This document shows positions 54,674 through 64,000 of a DNA stretch of 64,000 nucleotides, piece by piece. Both the position numbers and the translations under genes were made by a program. Within the stretch, counting starts at the first letter, position 1; every line of letters begins with the position of its first letter. Origin of the DNA: CALSPH01 sp041690035. Its GTDB lineage: Bacteria > Bacteroidota > Bacteroidia > NS11-12g > UBA955. The notes under the pieces were generated by a model. That model saw only the letters and a program-made list of their open reading frames with translations. It ran no database searches and had not been told where the DNA came from. The stretch lies in assembly GCA_041690035.1 (NCBI GenBank), contig JBDNFC010000016.1, positions 1 through 64,000 of the forward strand, in the 5' to 3' direction.

Positions 54674-57600
54674 TTAGTTCAATATCAAATTTACCTTGCC
54701 AGCTATTTCTTCTAAACTTTTTATAAGTTGAATACTTGGTTTAACAAGCAATCCTTCATTGCCTAAATTAACTTCTCCTGCCTCGCCTGACTCATATACC
54801 TGAAAAACAAATACAGTTTCACCTTTATTTTTCTCTAAAATATTCATAATTTCATCAATATTGCTTATCGTCATTGCTTTTAGATCTATTTTATAAGAAA
54901 GCCCTTTCAAGTTTTTTTTCAATATTGATTCCATTAAACTAACTTTCTTCACTTTGGTAAAAATATTTGGTGCTTCCTCTTCATTTCTATTCACGTTAAC
55001 AAAAGAAATATCTATTAGCACTGAATTATTTTTTGCTAAATAGCCATTTAGTCTTGCAAAATCATCTTTATAAAGGTTAAAAGAGAATGCTCCGTCAAAA
55101 TCTTCGATTGTATATTTGCCCCATGCAGAACCCGCTTGACTCATTCTTGATTCAGAATGAGTTACAATACCAGCAATTTTTAATTCCTTTCCTATAAGTG
55201 TTGTTAGGTCGCTTAATTGTGCGGAAGTGTGGGTAGTAAAAAATTTGCATTCTAAGCCATATTGGTCTAAAGGATGACCAGATATAAACATGCCTACTAC
55301 TTCTTTTTCAATTCGCAGTTCTTCTGTTACCTCTAAATGAGGGAGTTCGGGTAGTTTGGGAGGTTTAAGGCTAGCACCTTTGCCGTCACCAAAAAGGCTT
55401 GCTTGTTGATTGCTCTCGTTGGCTTGATGACTTGCACCAAATTTCAGGGCCATATCAATACCTGCGCTAGTTTCGCCAGGGGCAATGTTAAAATACTGTG
55501 CCCTATGATTGCTTTGGTCGAAATCAAAAGCCCCTCCTTTTGCCAGTGCTTCTAAAACACGTTTATTAATAGATTTTAAATTTCCTCTGCAAGTTAAATC
55601 AAAGATATCTTTATATTTTCCGCTTCCTTGTCGCTCTGCAATAATATTTTCAATAGCTTTTTCTCCTGCTCCTTTAATAGAGCCAAGCCCAAAACGAATC
55701 TCGCCCTGATTATTTACCGCAAAATCTGCATTTGATTCATTTAAATCGGGCCCTAAAACTTTTATGCCCATTCTTTTGCACTCCTCCATAAAAAATGCAA
55801 TAGAATCTATATTGCCAGCATTGTTTAATACTGCTGCCATGTATTCTGCAGGATAGTGAGCTTTTAAATATGCAGTTTGAAAACCTAAAAGAGCATAACA
55901 TGTGGCATGGCTTTTATTGAATGCATAGGAAGCAAATGCTTGCCAATCTTTCCATATTTTTTCGGCTGTTTTTAATTCTAGTCCATTTTCTCTGCAACCT
56001 GCAAAAAATTTTTCTGAAAGTTTGTCTAACTCAGCAATTATTTTTTTGCCCATCGCTTTTCTTAAACCATCTGCATCGCCTTTGCTAAAATTGGCCAATA
56101 TTTGTGAAGCCATCATCACCTGTTCTTGGTAAACAGTTACACCATAGGTTTCTGCCATAATACCTTCTAAAGCTTCAAAATCATACGCTATCTCTTTTCT
56201 GCCGTGTTTTCTATCAATAAATAATGGAATATAATCCATTGGCCCTGGCCGATATAATGCATTTACGGCAATTAAATCTTCAAACTTATCTGGCTGTAAA
56301 TCTTTAAGAACTTTTTGCATTCCTTCACTTTCATATTGAAAAACACTAATCGTTTCTCCTTTTTTAAATAGTTCAAAAGTGCGCTCATCATCAAGCGGTA
56401 TACCTTCAATATCAAATTCAATTTTATGTCTTTCTTTTATTAAATTGATGGTTTTTTTGATGATAGTTAGTGTTTTGAGACCTAAAAAGTCCATTTTTAA
56501 AAAACCTGCATCCTCAATCACATTGCCGTCATACTGAGTAACCCATAAATTACTATTTTTAGAGGTGGATAATGGAAGATGTTCTGTTAAATCGTTTGGA
56601 GCAATAATTACAGCACATGCATGAATTCCAGTGCTTCGCACCGAGCCTTCTAGTTTCATGGCCTCTCTGATAGTTTCTCCTGCCAAGTCATCTCCATTTG
56701 CAATATCTCTAAGCAGCAATACATTTGTATAATCATCACCATTTAAGGCTGCCTTTATTTTTTTTTCATCGTCTGTAATTAATTCAATAAGCGATGGAGA
56801 ACCAGGTTTATCTGGCACTAACTTAGTCAAGGCAGTGGCATCATTTAATGGCAGATTTAAAGCTCTAGCCACATCTTTGATACTGCTTTTTGTTGCCATA
56901 GTGCCATAGGTTACAACTTGAGCCACTTGGTTGTATCCATATTTTTTTATCACATAATCCAATATCTTTTGCCTTCCCTCATCGTCAAAATCTGTGTCAA
57001 TATCGGGCATAGATTTGCGATCTGGATTTAAAAAACGCTCAAAAAGCAAACCATATTTCATAGGGTCTATATTGGTTATTCCAATACAGTAAGCAACTAC
57101 CGAGCCTGCTGCTGAGCCCCTTCCAGGGCCCACATATACATTTAAATCTCTCCCTGCCTTTATAAAATCTGATACAATTAAAAAATATCCAGGAAATCCC
57201 ATGGTTTTGATAGTATGTAACTCAAAATTAATCCGCTCTTCTAATTCGGTGTTCATTTCACTGTATCTTTTTCTTGCACCTTCTAAGGTTAAATGTTTTA
57301 AGTATTCATCTTCGTTGATAAAGTTTTTTGGTATTGGAAATTCGGGTAGCAGAAGTTGTTTTTGTAAGTTTAATAATTCTACTTTATCTGCAACCTCTTC
57401 TGTATTGGCTATTGCATCTGGCAAGTCTGCAAAAAGGGCACTCATTTCTGCTTGTGTTTTAAAATAAAACTCATCATTTGGAAATCCAAAACGATAACCT
57501 TTGCCAGACTCCTCATCTGTTGCCTTTGGTGTTTCTTGAATATCGGCTGTATTAATGCACAATAAAAGGTCGTGTGCATTTGCGTCTTCTTGATCTATAT

Positions 57601-58228
57601 AGTGCGAATCATTGCTGGCAATTATTTTTACATTATGTTTTTTTGCAAATTTTAGCAGCACAGGGTTTACCTTGTCTTGATCTGGTAAATTATGACGTTG
57701 CAGCTCTACATAATAGTCTTCGCCAAAAATATCTAGCCACCATAAAAAAATTTTTTCGGCTTTTTCTTCACCTAAATTTAGAATGGCTTGCGGCACCTCT
57801 GCGCCTAAACAGCATGTTGTAGCAATTAAGCCTTCATGATATTTTAGTACCAATTCTTTATCAATTCTTGGCCATTTAGAATAAAGGCCTTCCTTGTACC
57901 CAAATGAACAAAGCTTTGATAAATTTTTGTAGCCTAATTCATTTTTTGCTAAAAATAATTGATGGTAGCGTTTGTCCTTTTTTTCTTTTGTAAATTGCTT
58001 GACATGCCTATCCTCAACCATATAAAATTCGCAACCAACAATAGGTTTTATACCTTGCTTATTGGCTTCTGCTACAAATCTAAAAGCGCCAAACATATTG
58101 CCGTGATCTGTGATTGCTATCGCTTTCATTTCGTCAGCTTTTGCTTTTTTCATCAGCTTGCTGATTTCTGCGGCACCATCTAACAGACTAAATTGGGTAT
58201 GAACATGGAGGTGTGAAAAATTTGGCAT
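54674..58228 (-). CDS. dnaE: DNA polymerase III alpha subunit
   Basis: 1184 residues. The PHP domain starts FSHLHVHTQFSLLDGAAEI and TDHGNMFG. The polymerase core carries the catalytic acids in MPDIDTDFDDEGR at about residue 407, plus GRGSAAGSVVAYCIGIT and SYAFNKSHATCYALL. An HhH region (LKSINKRVLEALAKGGAF) and OB-fold (LKIAGIVTHSESRMSQAG) follow. The PHP histidines H-x-H are kept, as in many bacterial DnaE proteins with possible proofreading-related activity. Length is typical of DnaE1. No split or intein is seen. Confidence 0.97.
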   Translation of the reverse strand: MPNFSHLHVHTQFSLLDGAAEISKLMKKAKADEMKAIAITDHGNMFGAFRFVAEANKQGIKPIVGCEFYMVEDRHVKQFTKEKKDKRYHQLFLAKNELGYKNLSKLCSFGYKEGLYSKWPRIDKELVLKYHEGLIATTCCLGAEVPQAILNLGEEKAEKIFLWWLDIFGEDYYVELQRHNLPDQDKVNPVLLKFAKKHNVKIIASNDSHYIDQEDANAHDLLLCINTADIQETPKATDEESGKGYRFGFPNDEFYFKTQAEMSALFADLPDAIANTEEVADKVELLNLQKQLLLPEFPIPKNFINEDEYLKHLTLEGARKRYSEMNTELEERINFELHTIKTMGFPGYFLIVSDFIKAGRDLNVYVGPGRGSAAGSVVAYCIGITNIDPMKYGLLFERFLNPDRKSMPDIDTDFDDEGRQKILDYVIKKYGYNQVAQVVTYGTMATKSSIKDVARALNLPLNDATALTKLVPDKPGSPSLIELITDDEKKIKAALNGDDYTNVLLLRDIANGDDLAGETIREAMKLEGSVRSTGIHACAVIIAPNDLTEHLPLSTSKNSNLWVTQYDGNVIEDAGFLKMDFLGLKTLTIIKKTINLIKERHKIEFDIEGIPLDDERTFELFKKGETISVFQYESEGMQKVLKDLQPDKFEDLIAVNALYRPGPMDYIPLFIDRKHGRKEIAYDFEALEGIMAETYGVTVYQEQVMMASQILANFSKGDADGLRKAMGKKIIAELDKLSEKFFAGCRENGLELKTAEKIWKDWQAFASYAFNKSHATCYALLGFQTAYLKAHYPAEYMAAVLNNAGNIDSIAFFMEECKRMGIKVLGPDLNESNADFAVNNQGEIRFGLGSIKGAGEKAIENIIAERQGSGKYKDIFDLTCRGNLKSINKRVLEALAKGGAFDFDQSNHRAQYFNIAPGETSAGIDMALKFGASHQANESNQQASLFGDGKGASLKPPKLPELPHLEVTEELRIEKEVVGMFISGHPLDQYGLECKFFTTHTSAQLSDLTTLIGKELKIAGIVTHSESRMSQAGSAWGKYTIEDFDGAFSFNLYKDDFARLNGYLAKNNSVLIDISFVNVNRNEEEAPNIFTKVKKVSLMESILKKNLKGLSYKIDLKAMTISNIDEIMNILEKNKGETVFVFQVYESGEAGEVNLGNEGLLVKPSIQLIKSLEEIAGKVNLILN

Positions 58229-58337
58229 AAGGCCACGAAATTAAGATTTTTATCTTTTATTTTCTTTATTGTTAATAAATAATTTGGGCTAAAAAATTAT
58301 GCCGTATTATTGCATTTTATAAAAAATTAGTAACACT

Positions 58338-59282
58338 ATGCGCATCATTTTGGCACAAATCTATTTGTTTATTAAATCTACAAATTTAATATTTTTAGCG
58401 TTTAGTATTTTATGGACAGCAATGCTAATATTTATAAATTATAATTTTCAATTGCAATCAAATTGGGTATTTGAGACAAACAATATCAATATGTTTTATC
58501 GTCAATGGTTAGTTTTTTTGCTATCATATGGTTTACCACTATTTCTTGGGCTTTTTTTTTCCAAAAAATATAATACTTTCTTAAAGCCAAGTTTTTGGTT
58601 AATTTTTTTATTGTCAACCGCTGTTTTTGCCTTTACTTCTACCTATCATCTTATTGATTTCACTGATTTTTCTAGTAGTAATTCCAATTTATTAAATTAT
58701 TATCATAAATTATCCTTTTGGTTAAGTCAAACAGTTGTTGTTATTGTTTTTACATGGATTATTTGGATAATTAAAGATCGAAAAAACATGATGTTTTATG
58801 GGTTTGGTAATGCAACATTAACGACAAAAAAAGAAGAAAAAGGTTTAAAACCATATTTTTTAATGCTTTTGATTATGGTAATACCAATTTTTATAGCTGC
58901 TCAAACAAGCGGTTTTCAAAATATGTACCCTAGACTAGATAGCATTCAAAAAGAGAACTATGCCGCCCTAAATTTTATACAATACCTGTTTTTTGAGCTT
59001 GGATATGGACTAAATTTTGTTGGTATTGAGTTGTTTTTTCGTGGGTTTTTGATCAGCGCTTTTGGTTTTTATATTGGAAAAGAGGCTATACTTCCAATGG
59101 CCATATTTTATGTAACCATTCATTTTGGCAAACCAATGGGAGAGTGCATAAGTTCTTTCTTTGGCGGTGCACTATTGGGTATTGTATCGTTTCACACTAA
59201 AAGTATTAAAGGAGGATTGTTGGTTCATTTAGGCATTGCCTGGATGATGGAAATTGCTGGATGGACTGCAAAGTTTTTTTAA
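58338..59282 (+). CDS. CPBP family intramembrane metalloprotease-like protein
   Basis: 314 residues, about 8 membrane helices. The CPBP (CAAX protease and bacteriocin processing) motif 1 appears as GIELFFRGFLISAFG, one glutamate rather than the usual E-E-x-x-x-R, and motif 2 as IHFGKPMGE with a His near H261. A third His is in VHLGIAWM. The glutamate-arginine pattern is sufficient for the family but altered from the consensus, so activity is uncertain. Substrate unknown. Possibly membrane-embedded maturation enzyme. Confidence 0.78.
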   Translation: MRIILAQIYLFIKSTNLIFLAFSILWTAMLIFINYNFQLQSNWVFETNNINMFYRQWLVFLLSYGLPLFLGLFFSKKYNTFLKPSFWLIFLLSTAVFAFTSTYHLIDFTDFSSSNSNLLNYYHKLSFWLSQTVVVIVFTWIIWIIKDRKNMMFYGFGNATLTTKKEEKGLKPYFLMLLIMVIPIFIAAQTSGFQNMYPRLDSIQKENYAALNFIQYLFFELGYGLNFVGIELFFRGFLISAFGFYIGKEAILPMAIFYVTIHFGKPMGECISSFFGGALLGIVSFHTKSIKGGLLVHLGIAWMMEIAGWTAKFF

Positions 59283-59333
59283 TTTGTTCTATTTAATTAT
59301 AATTGCCAATTAATTGTTTACCATAAAAAATCA

Positions 59334-59828
59334 ATGTTTAATTCAAGATTTATTTTTATTTTATTTATAATAGCATGTTTAGATGCATGCAACAAGCCTA
59401 CGAAAAGTTACTGCACAATACAATTTATTGACGAAAGTTTAGAACAAACTCCTAACTTTATTGCAAGTTTAAAACAAAGCAAATTAAATTTAACCATGAA
59501 TTATGCAGGTGCTATTTTAATTGACACTACAATTTTGCTAACTAGCCAAGAAAGAGAAATGATGTGGCAAGAACTAAATAAAGTTAGTTTGATAACCTAT
59601 TATAGTGATGGGCCAGAAATACCGAATAAACAAATTAATAAAATTTCAATTCAGCATAAAAATTATGAAAAATTGGTCAAATTATTAATAATGCCTCATA
59701 AAAAATTGAATGACTTGTGGCAAAGTACTATGTTAAAAGCCCAACTTACAGAGCAAAATTTTCAAAATCCTGCAATTAGATCAAACGAGATAGACCTAGA
59801 TAGCATGATAGAAGAACCTATTCAATGA
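59334..59828 (+). CDS. Hypothetical lipoprotein
   Basis: 164 residues. Signal MFNSRFIFILFIIACLDAC with lipid-modified C19. The remainder has TILLTSQEREMMWQELNKVSL and EKLVKLLIMPHKKL, a mixed alpha/beta pattern, ending acidic (NEIDLDSMIEEPI). No known family. It stands between a CPBP protein and two OmpH chaperones on the same strand with no clear operon link. Confidence 0.65.
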   Translation: MFNSRFIFILFIIACLDACNKPTKSYCTIQFIDESLEQTPNFIASLKQSKLNLTMNYAGAILIDTTILLTSQEREMMWQELNKVSLITYYSDGPEIPNKQINKISIQHKNYEKLVKLLIMPHKKLNDLWQSTMLKAQLTEQNFQNPAIRSNEIDLDSMIEEPIQ

Positions 59829-59884
59829 AATATATTTTTTAATAATTTCACAAAATATGCCCAACCGTTTGTCAAAAAATAAAA

Positions 59885-59911
59885 TTGGTATATTATTTGT
59901 TTATATATTTG
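59885..59911 (+). promoter_or_regulatory. Candidate promoter for the ompH pair
   Basis: TTG at 59885-59887, 16 bases, then TATATTTG at 59904-59911. The ATG follows 39 bases later. Fits the Bacteroidota consensus with slightly short spacing. Confidence 0.42.
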
Positions 59912-59949
59912 CAGACATAGTTTTTTAATCAATTTTAATTTTTAATACA

Positions 59950-60513
59950 ATGAAACTCCAATATTTAATTTATTCCTTAATCGCTTTTTGTTTATTAACC
60001 CCAAGTAAAATAAATGCGCAAAAATTTGCATATGTAGATACGGACTATATTTTAGAAAAAATGCCAGAGTACAAATCAGCACAAAAGCAAATTGAAGAAT
60101 TAAGTTTGCAATGGCAAAAAGAAATAGATGCTAATTATGCTGAAATTGATAAACTTTACAAGGATTATTTGGCAGAAGAGCCATTATTAACACCACAACA
60201 GGCTAAAGAAAAACAACAAGTTATCGTTAACAAAGAAAATGATGTTAAACTTATACAACAAAAAAGATTTGGGGTAGATGGAGATTTGTTCAAAAAAAGG
60301 CAAGAGCTTATTAAACCCATACAAGACAGGGTTTATGAAGCAGTAAAAAAAGTAGCTAGAGAAAATGCATTAGATTTTATTTTTGACAAAGCAGGTGGGG
60401 TAGTTATGCTTTTTAGCAATCCTAAATATGATAAAAGCGATGAGGTTTTAGACGAATTAGGTGTGGTAGAAAAAGAAGTAAATAAGGTGAAAGATAAACC
60501 AAAAGATAAATAG
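59950..60513 (+). CDS. OmpH/Skp-family periplasmic chaperone
   Basis: 187 residues. Signal peptide about 1-23 (IYSLIAFCLLTPSKINAQ). The OmpH core begins FAYVDTDYILEKMPEYKSAQKQIEE, then a long coiled coil (EIDKLYKDYLAEE, QQAKEKQQVIVNKE) and ends in EAVKKVARENALDFIFDKA. Holds unfolded outer-membrane proteins in the periplasm. The first of a tandem pair, 32 bases before the next. Confidence 0.9.
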   Translation: MKLQYLIYSLIAFCLLTPSKINAQKFAYVDTDYILEKMPEYKSAQKQIEELSLQWQKEIDANYAEIDKLYKDYLAEEPLLTPQQAKEKQQVIVNKENDVKLIQQKRFGVDGDLFKKRQELIKPIQDRVYEAVKKVARENALDFIFDKAGGVVMLFSNPKYDKSDEVLDELGVVEKEVNKVKDKPKDK

Positions 60514-60545
60514 AAATAAAAAACATAATAACACATTCAAAATTC

Positions 60546-61097
60546 ATGAAAAAAACAATCACACTATTTGCTGCTGTATTCTTTTTAGCAAGCATTACAA
60601 TCGCTCAAACAACAAAGCCAACAGCAACTGTAACTTATCTGCCCACCAAAATAGGTTTTGTAGATTATGCCCTTATTAGAGATACTTTGCCGCTTACAGA
60701 TACTTTTGAGATAGAGATTCAATCAGCCTCGTACCAATATCAAATGCAACTTGAAGAATTGCAGAAAGATATTGAAATTTCTAGAAAAACATTAGCTAGC
60801 ATATCAGGTAGCGATACTTCAGAAACTAAATCTTACATCAATACTAACTTAAATAAGCAAGAAAAAAAATATCAGGACATGTATGAGCAAGCACAATATG
60901 TAATTGGAAATATGCAGCAAGAAGCTCTGCAACAACTTGATTATATTGTATCAGAGGCCGTAAAAGTAGTTGCAAAATCAAAGAATTATACAGCTGTTTT
61001 TGATATTTCTAGTAGAGAAGGTGGTGTAATGTATATGTTGCCGCAAGATGATTTGACCCTCTTGGTAGCAAAACAACTGAAACTAAATTTAAAGTAA
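60546..61097 (+). CDS. OmpH/Skp-family chaperone, second copy
   Basis: 183 residues. Signal peptide TITLFAAVFFLASITIAQ, then KIGFVDYALIRDTLPLTDTFE and a coiled coil (YQMQLEELQKDIEISRKTL, QYVIGNMQQEALQQ), ending ISEAVKVV-like strand VSEAVKVVAKSKNYTAVFDIS. Related but diverged from the gene upstream. Tandem ompH copies are common in Bacteroidota. The murI TTG follows 13 bases after its stop. Confidence 0.88.
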   Translation: MKKTITLFAAVFFLASITIAQTTKPTATVTYLPTKIGFVDYALIRDTLPLTDTFEIEIQSASYQYQMQLEELQKDIEISRKTLASISGSDTSETKSYINTNLNKQEKKYQDMYEQAQYVIGNMQQEALQQLDYIVSEAVKVVAKSKNYTAVFDISSREGGVMYMLPQDDLTLLVAKQLKLNLK

Positions 61098-61110
61098 TAC
61101 CTCATTAGCT

Positions 61111-61920
61111 TTGCTTACGCCAAATCAACCAATAGGTATATTTGATTCAGGAATTGGTGGACTAACTATAGCCAAGGCTATCAAAAAAGAATTGCCAAAT
61201 GAACAAATAATTTATTTTGGTGATACGCTACATCTGCCTTACGGTGATAAATCAGCTAATTCTATTCAGAATTATGCGCTAAAAATAGCATCGTTTTTAG
61301 AGCAACAAAATTGTAAGATTATAGTAATTGCCTGCAATTCTGCATCTGCAGTTGCCGAAAAATTATTGTCAGATAAATATAAACACCACTTAAGTATTGT
61401 TAACGTTATAGATCCTACAATTGCTTTAGTAGCCAAAAGCACACAAAATAAAAAAGTAGGTCTTATAGGCACCAAAAGAACCGTTAGTACAGGTATTTAT
61501 AAGCGTAAATTAAAAAAAGCCAATCCTAACATTTCTTTGTTTTCAAAAGCAACGCCATTATTAGCTCCTATGATTGAAGAAGGTTTTTTTAACAATAAAA
61601 TTTCTAAAACTGTCATCAATTCTTATCTTGCTAATCATCATTTGCAAGAAATTGATACCCTCATATTGGGTTGTACTCATTATCCATTAATCAATAAAGA
61701 GATAAAAACCTACTATAACGGCAAGGTAAATGTGGTAGATTCTTCTGCTGTTACTGCCAAAGAAGTAGGCAGAAAGTTAAAAGAATTAAATCTTCTCAAC
61801 CACACAAAACCCCAATCTGATATTTTCTTTGTATCAGAATACACAACAGGATTTGAAAAAGCTGCTAAGATTTTTTTTAATAAGTCTATAAAGCTCATGG
61901 CCTATAAATTGTTTGAATAA
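61111..61920 (+). CDS. murI: Glutamate racemase
   Basis: 269 residues. Makes D-glutamate for peptidoglycan. Motifs: IGIFDSGIGGLTIAKAIKKE, VIACNSASAVAEKLL (first catalytic Cys) and ILGCTHYPLINKEI (second catalytic Cys). Start is TTG at 61111: no ATG or GTG precedes the conserved first strand in this frame. Immediately followed by a dehydrogenase with no gap. Confidence 0.94.
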   Translation: MLTPNQPIGIFDSGIGGLTIAKAIKKELPNEQIIYFGDTLHLPYGDKSANSIQNYALKIASFLEQQNCKIIVIACNSASAVAEKLLSDKYKHHLSIVNVIDPTIALVAKSTQNKKVGLIGTKRTVSTGIYKRKLKKANPNISLFSKATPLLAPMIEEGFFNNKISKTVINSYLANHHLQEIDTLILGCTHYPLINKEIKTYYNGKVNVVDSSAVTAKEVGRKLKELNLLNHTKPQSDIFFVSEYTTGFEKAAKIFFNKSIKLMAYKLFE

Positions 61921-62895
61921 ATGCAAAAGGCAAAGGCTTTAATCATTGATGATTTTGATTTATTATTAATTAATGGCTTAAAGCAAGCGGGTATTAAAGT
62001 AGATTATCACCCAAATATAAAGTTGCAAGAACTATTTGAGTTAAGTAATCAGTATCAAATCTTAGTTGTAAGATCAAAAACGTATATAGACAAACTGTTT
62101 TTAGATAAATTTACTAAAATTAAATTAGTGGCTAGGGGCGGTGCAGGCTTAGACGGTATAGACATTGATTTATGCGCACAAAGAGGCATTAAAGTGATCA
62201 ATGCGCCCGAAGGAAATAGAAATGCTGTAGCAGAGCACACTATTGCAATGATGCTAGCCTGGCAAACAAAATTGCTTAAAGCAGACGCAGAAGTAAAGCA
62301 AGGGCAATGGAATAGGGAAGCAAATAGAGGTAGCGAAATAAAATACCAAACTATTGGCATAATAGGTTTTGGAAATTGCGGAAAAGAAGTGGCTAAAAAG
62401 TTAAAATCATTTGGTTGCAAGATTTTAGCCAATGATATTGATAAAAAAAAGGTGCAATCATCTCTTGCCAAGTATGTTTCGTTGGCAGAATTGTGCAAGA
62501 AAGCTGACATTATTACCCTACATATACCGTTTACAAAACAAAACAAGTATTTGGTAAATTCTGAATTTTTATTTCAATTAAAACCATCATCTTTGTTATT
62601 GAATATGAGTAGAGGAGAAATACTAAATACACACCAAGCTTTAACTGCTTTGAAAAATGGTGTTTTTGACTGTTTAGGGTTAGATGTTATTGATGGTGAG
62701 CAAAAAAATGGTTTTCCATTGCTCGGACATGAAACACTTTTACTTTTTAAATCTTTGCAAAATAGAATTATGATCACTCCACATGTAGCTGGTTGGACAA
62801 AAGAATCTTACACAAAAATTTCAAAAGTGCTGCTCAAAAAAATTATTGGTTATAAAATTAAATATCAAAAAAATGAAGCAAGAAAAGACATTTAA
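61921..62895 (+). CDS. D-3-phosphoglycerate dehydrogenase-like 2-hydroxyacid dehydrogenase
   Basis: 324 residues. NAD-dependent D-2-hydroxyacid dehydrogenase: ARGGAGLDGIDIDLCAQRGIK, NAPEGNRNAVAEHTIAMML, Rossmann GIIGFGNCGKEVAKKLKSFG, LLNMSRGEILNTHQAL with the catalytic Arg, LGLDVIDGEQ with the Glu, and ITPHVAGWTKES with the catalytic His. It lacks the C-terminal ACT domain of long SerA enzymes, so serine synthesis is likely but not certain. Directly abuts murI. Confidence 0.88.
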   Translation: MQKAKALIIDDFDLLLINGLKQAGIKVDYHPNIKLQELFELSNQYQILVVRSKTYIDKLFLDKFTKIKLVARGGAGLDGIDIDLCAQRGIKVINAPEGNRNAVAEHTIAMMLAWQTKLLKADAEVKQGQWNREANRGSEIKYQTIGIIGFGNCGKEVAKKLKSFGCKILANDIDKKKVQSSLAKYVSLAELCKKADIITLHIPFTKQNKYLVNSEFLFQLKPSSLLLNMSRGEILNTHQALTALKNGVFDCLGLDVIDGEQKNGFPLLGHETLLLFKSLQNRIMITPHVAGWTKESYTKISKVLLKKIIGYKIKYQKNEARKDI

Positions 62896-63236
62896 TGACG
62901 AAAAACAGATTTTAACGGTCATAAATTTTCAACATTATCAACAATTTAAGGTGCATTATCATCTGGTCTAAGGTAAAAAGGACAAAATTTTGTAACATTT
63001 TTGATAATTTATTTCAATTTCTTATTGATTTATAATATTGATAATAAGTGTTTTGACAAAATATTTATTTCAAAAAATAAGAATTGCGATTAATCGTTGA
63101 AAAAAAACCAAATGAAAATTGATTTTCTAAAAAAGTATTAAGAACTTGCCAAACTTTTTATCGTTAAAATGTCTGGCTTAATCTTAAACTAGAATTTTTT
63201 AATATAAAAAAACCAAAAACCTAAAAATAACAATAT
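62896..63236. other. AT-rich gene-free gap
   Basis: 341 bases with no credible gene. It holds AT-rich spacer and one near-palindrome, GAAAATTGATTTTC at 63114-63127. The promoter of the downstream TonB-dependent receptor is probably here but no convincing box was found. Confidence 0.6.
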
Positions 63237-64000
63237 ATGAAACCAAAGATACTATTTAAAATTTGCCTCTCCATTTTGATCGCCTTTTTTAGTTTTGATA
63301 ACATAAAGGCGCAATCTGGTTATGGCGAAGTAAGAGGAAAAATTACGGTTAGCGAAGAAAAAGATGAAGAAAGTATTTTTAACACTCAAGTAATTTTGTG
63401 CTATCCTGATGGTTCTAAAGTAAAAATGGTTTTCCCCGACTATGGTGGAAATTATTTTATAAAATCTATTAACCCTGGCGAATACTTCTTAAAAGTAATA
63501 TTAAAGGATTATGATACAACACAAACTCCAATTTTTGAAGTAAACGTGGATAAAATATCTTTTTATGACGTGCCACTAGCCAAGCCAAAAAAATTAGATA
63601 ATGCAAATCCTGATAAAGTCACAGAACTAAAGGCTGTAGTTATAAAACCAAAAAGTGCATTAGGAAAAGAAGACAATGGTGCACCGCCCATATCTGGAGA
63701 GCGCGTTCAGAATGGTGGAACTAGAGATATTACTAGATTAATAACGGGGATAACTGCAGGAGTAAACCAAGCTGCAAATGGCAGTATTAGTTTTGTTGGT
63801 TCTAGAACAGATGGTACAGCAATTTTTGTTGATGGTGTGCGCGTTAACTCTTCATCAGCTGTAAATACTCAAAGTATCGGTCAAGTAAATGTGATTATTG
63901 GTGGAGTTCCTGCACAGTATGGAGATTTTACCGGTGGTGCAATTGCATATACTACCAAAGGAATAACCAATACACATTCTAAGTCAATTGAGTTTTTAAG
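63237..64000 (+). CDS. TonB-dependent receptor, cut at the right window edge
   Basis: 254 codons are visible, with no stop. Signal peptide MKPKILFKICLSILIAFFSF with a cleavage near IKAQS. A carboxypeptidase-regulatory-like domain follows (YGEVRGKITVSEEKDEES, GNYFIKSINPGEYFLKV). A Plug domain comes next: RDITRLITGITAGVNQAANG, FVGSRTDGTAIFVDGVRVNS and NVIIGGVPAQYGDFTGGAI. The barrel lies beyond the window. Ligand unknown. This frame is open to the edge, hence annotated as partial. Confidence 0.88.
   Translation, partial: MKPKILFKICLSILIAFFSFDNIKAQSGYGEVRGKITVSEEKDEESIFNTQVILCYPDGSKVKMVFPDYGGNYFIKSINPGEYFLKVILKDYDTTQTPIFEVNVDKISFYDVPLAKPKKLDNANPDKVTELKAVVIKPKSALGKEDNGAPPISGERVQNGGTRDITRLITGITAGVNQAANGSISFVGSRTDGTAIFVDGVRVNSSSAVNTQSIGQVNVIIGGVPAQYGDFTGGAIAYTTKGITNTHSKSIEFL

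Noticed and set aside
62055..62546. Leftward 163-residue frame inside the dehydrogenase gene
   Set aside because: It lies opposite a gene with full catalytic motifs and shows no family pattern.
1..64000. tRNA, rRNA, prophage or insertion sequence
   Set aside because: No cloverleaf, ribosomal RNA signature, transposase motif or phage structural gene was seen on reading; a covariance-model scan would be needed to exclude short RNAs.

Overview
The window is an AT-rich chromosomal segment of a Bacteroidota (Bacteroidetes) bacterium, probably a free-living aerobe near the Chitinophagales/Sphingobacteriales level; I cannot place it more exactly. The evidence is a porQ-cmk gene pair, a PorE-like OmpA lipoprotein, a type IX secretion (T9SS) type B sorting domain, DUF4199 and DUF4286 proteins, SusC-like/OMP beta-barrel proteins, the ctaC-ctaD-ctaA-ctaB order, and repeated promoter-like TAnnTTTG boxes. 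TTG and GTG starts are common. I see no rRNA, tRNA, phage, insertion sequence or CRISPR.

Layout. 1-4675: cytochrome c oxidase and heme A/O operon, leftward. 4819-8679: leftward housekeeping genes (glycosyltransferase, dapD, rimK-like, DUF4286, nfu). 8819-13946: a tight six-gene leftward operon for flavin and light chemistry: a TIGR03643 protein, a photolyase-like protein whose antenna-type fold seems to sit after the FAD domain, a full photolyase, a flavin reductase, a 42-residue DUF2256 zinc-ribbon protein, and a cryptochrome/photolyase of the (6-4)/FeS type lacking most of the iron-sulfur cysteines. 14087-17764: two decayed genes for exported proteins, a Cys-rich one with one nonsense codon and a ~994-codon PKD-repeat/T9SS type B protein with two frameshifts and three stops. 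17977-28817: purH, lplA, mnmA, then a six-gene leftward operon (BatA-like, inactive dihydroorotase-like, DUF4199, two glycosyltransferases, HD phosphohydrolase). 28913-30550: a small decay zone (a desaturase missing its central histidine box, an orphan reading frame, a phosphoesterase without a normal start codon).

30564-50615: PorE-like protein, MBOAT/SGNH O-acylation pair, ACMSD-like amidohydrolase, an outer-membrane barrel protein, YdcF, cmk, porQ, a c-type cytochrome lipoprotein, envelope glycosylation genes, ung, ftsE, argS, ferredoxin and its reductase. 50616-51316 is a gene-free stretch filled by imperfect palindromic repeats. 51317-62895: lipoprotein, MFS transporter, gpmI, dnaE, CPBP protease, two Skp/OmpH chaperones, murI, and a 3-phosphoglycerate-type dehydrogenase. 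The right edge cuts a TonB-dependent receptor.

Most of the window is ordinary core genome. The parts worth attention are the photolyase operon (especially the apparent circular permutation and the lost iron-sulfur site), the cluster of recent pseudogenes beside it, and the palindromic repeat block.
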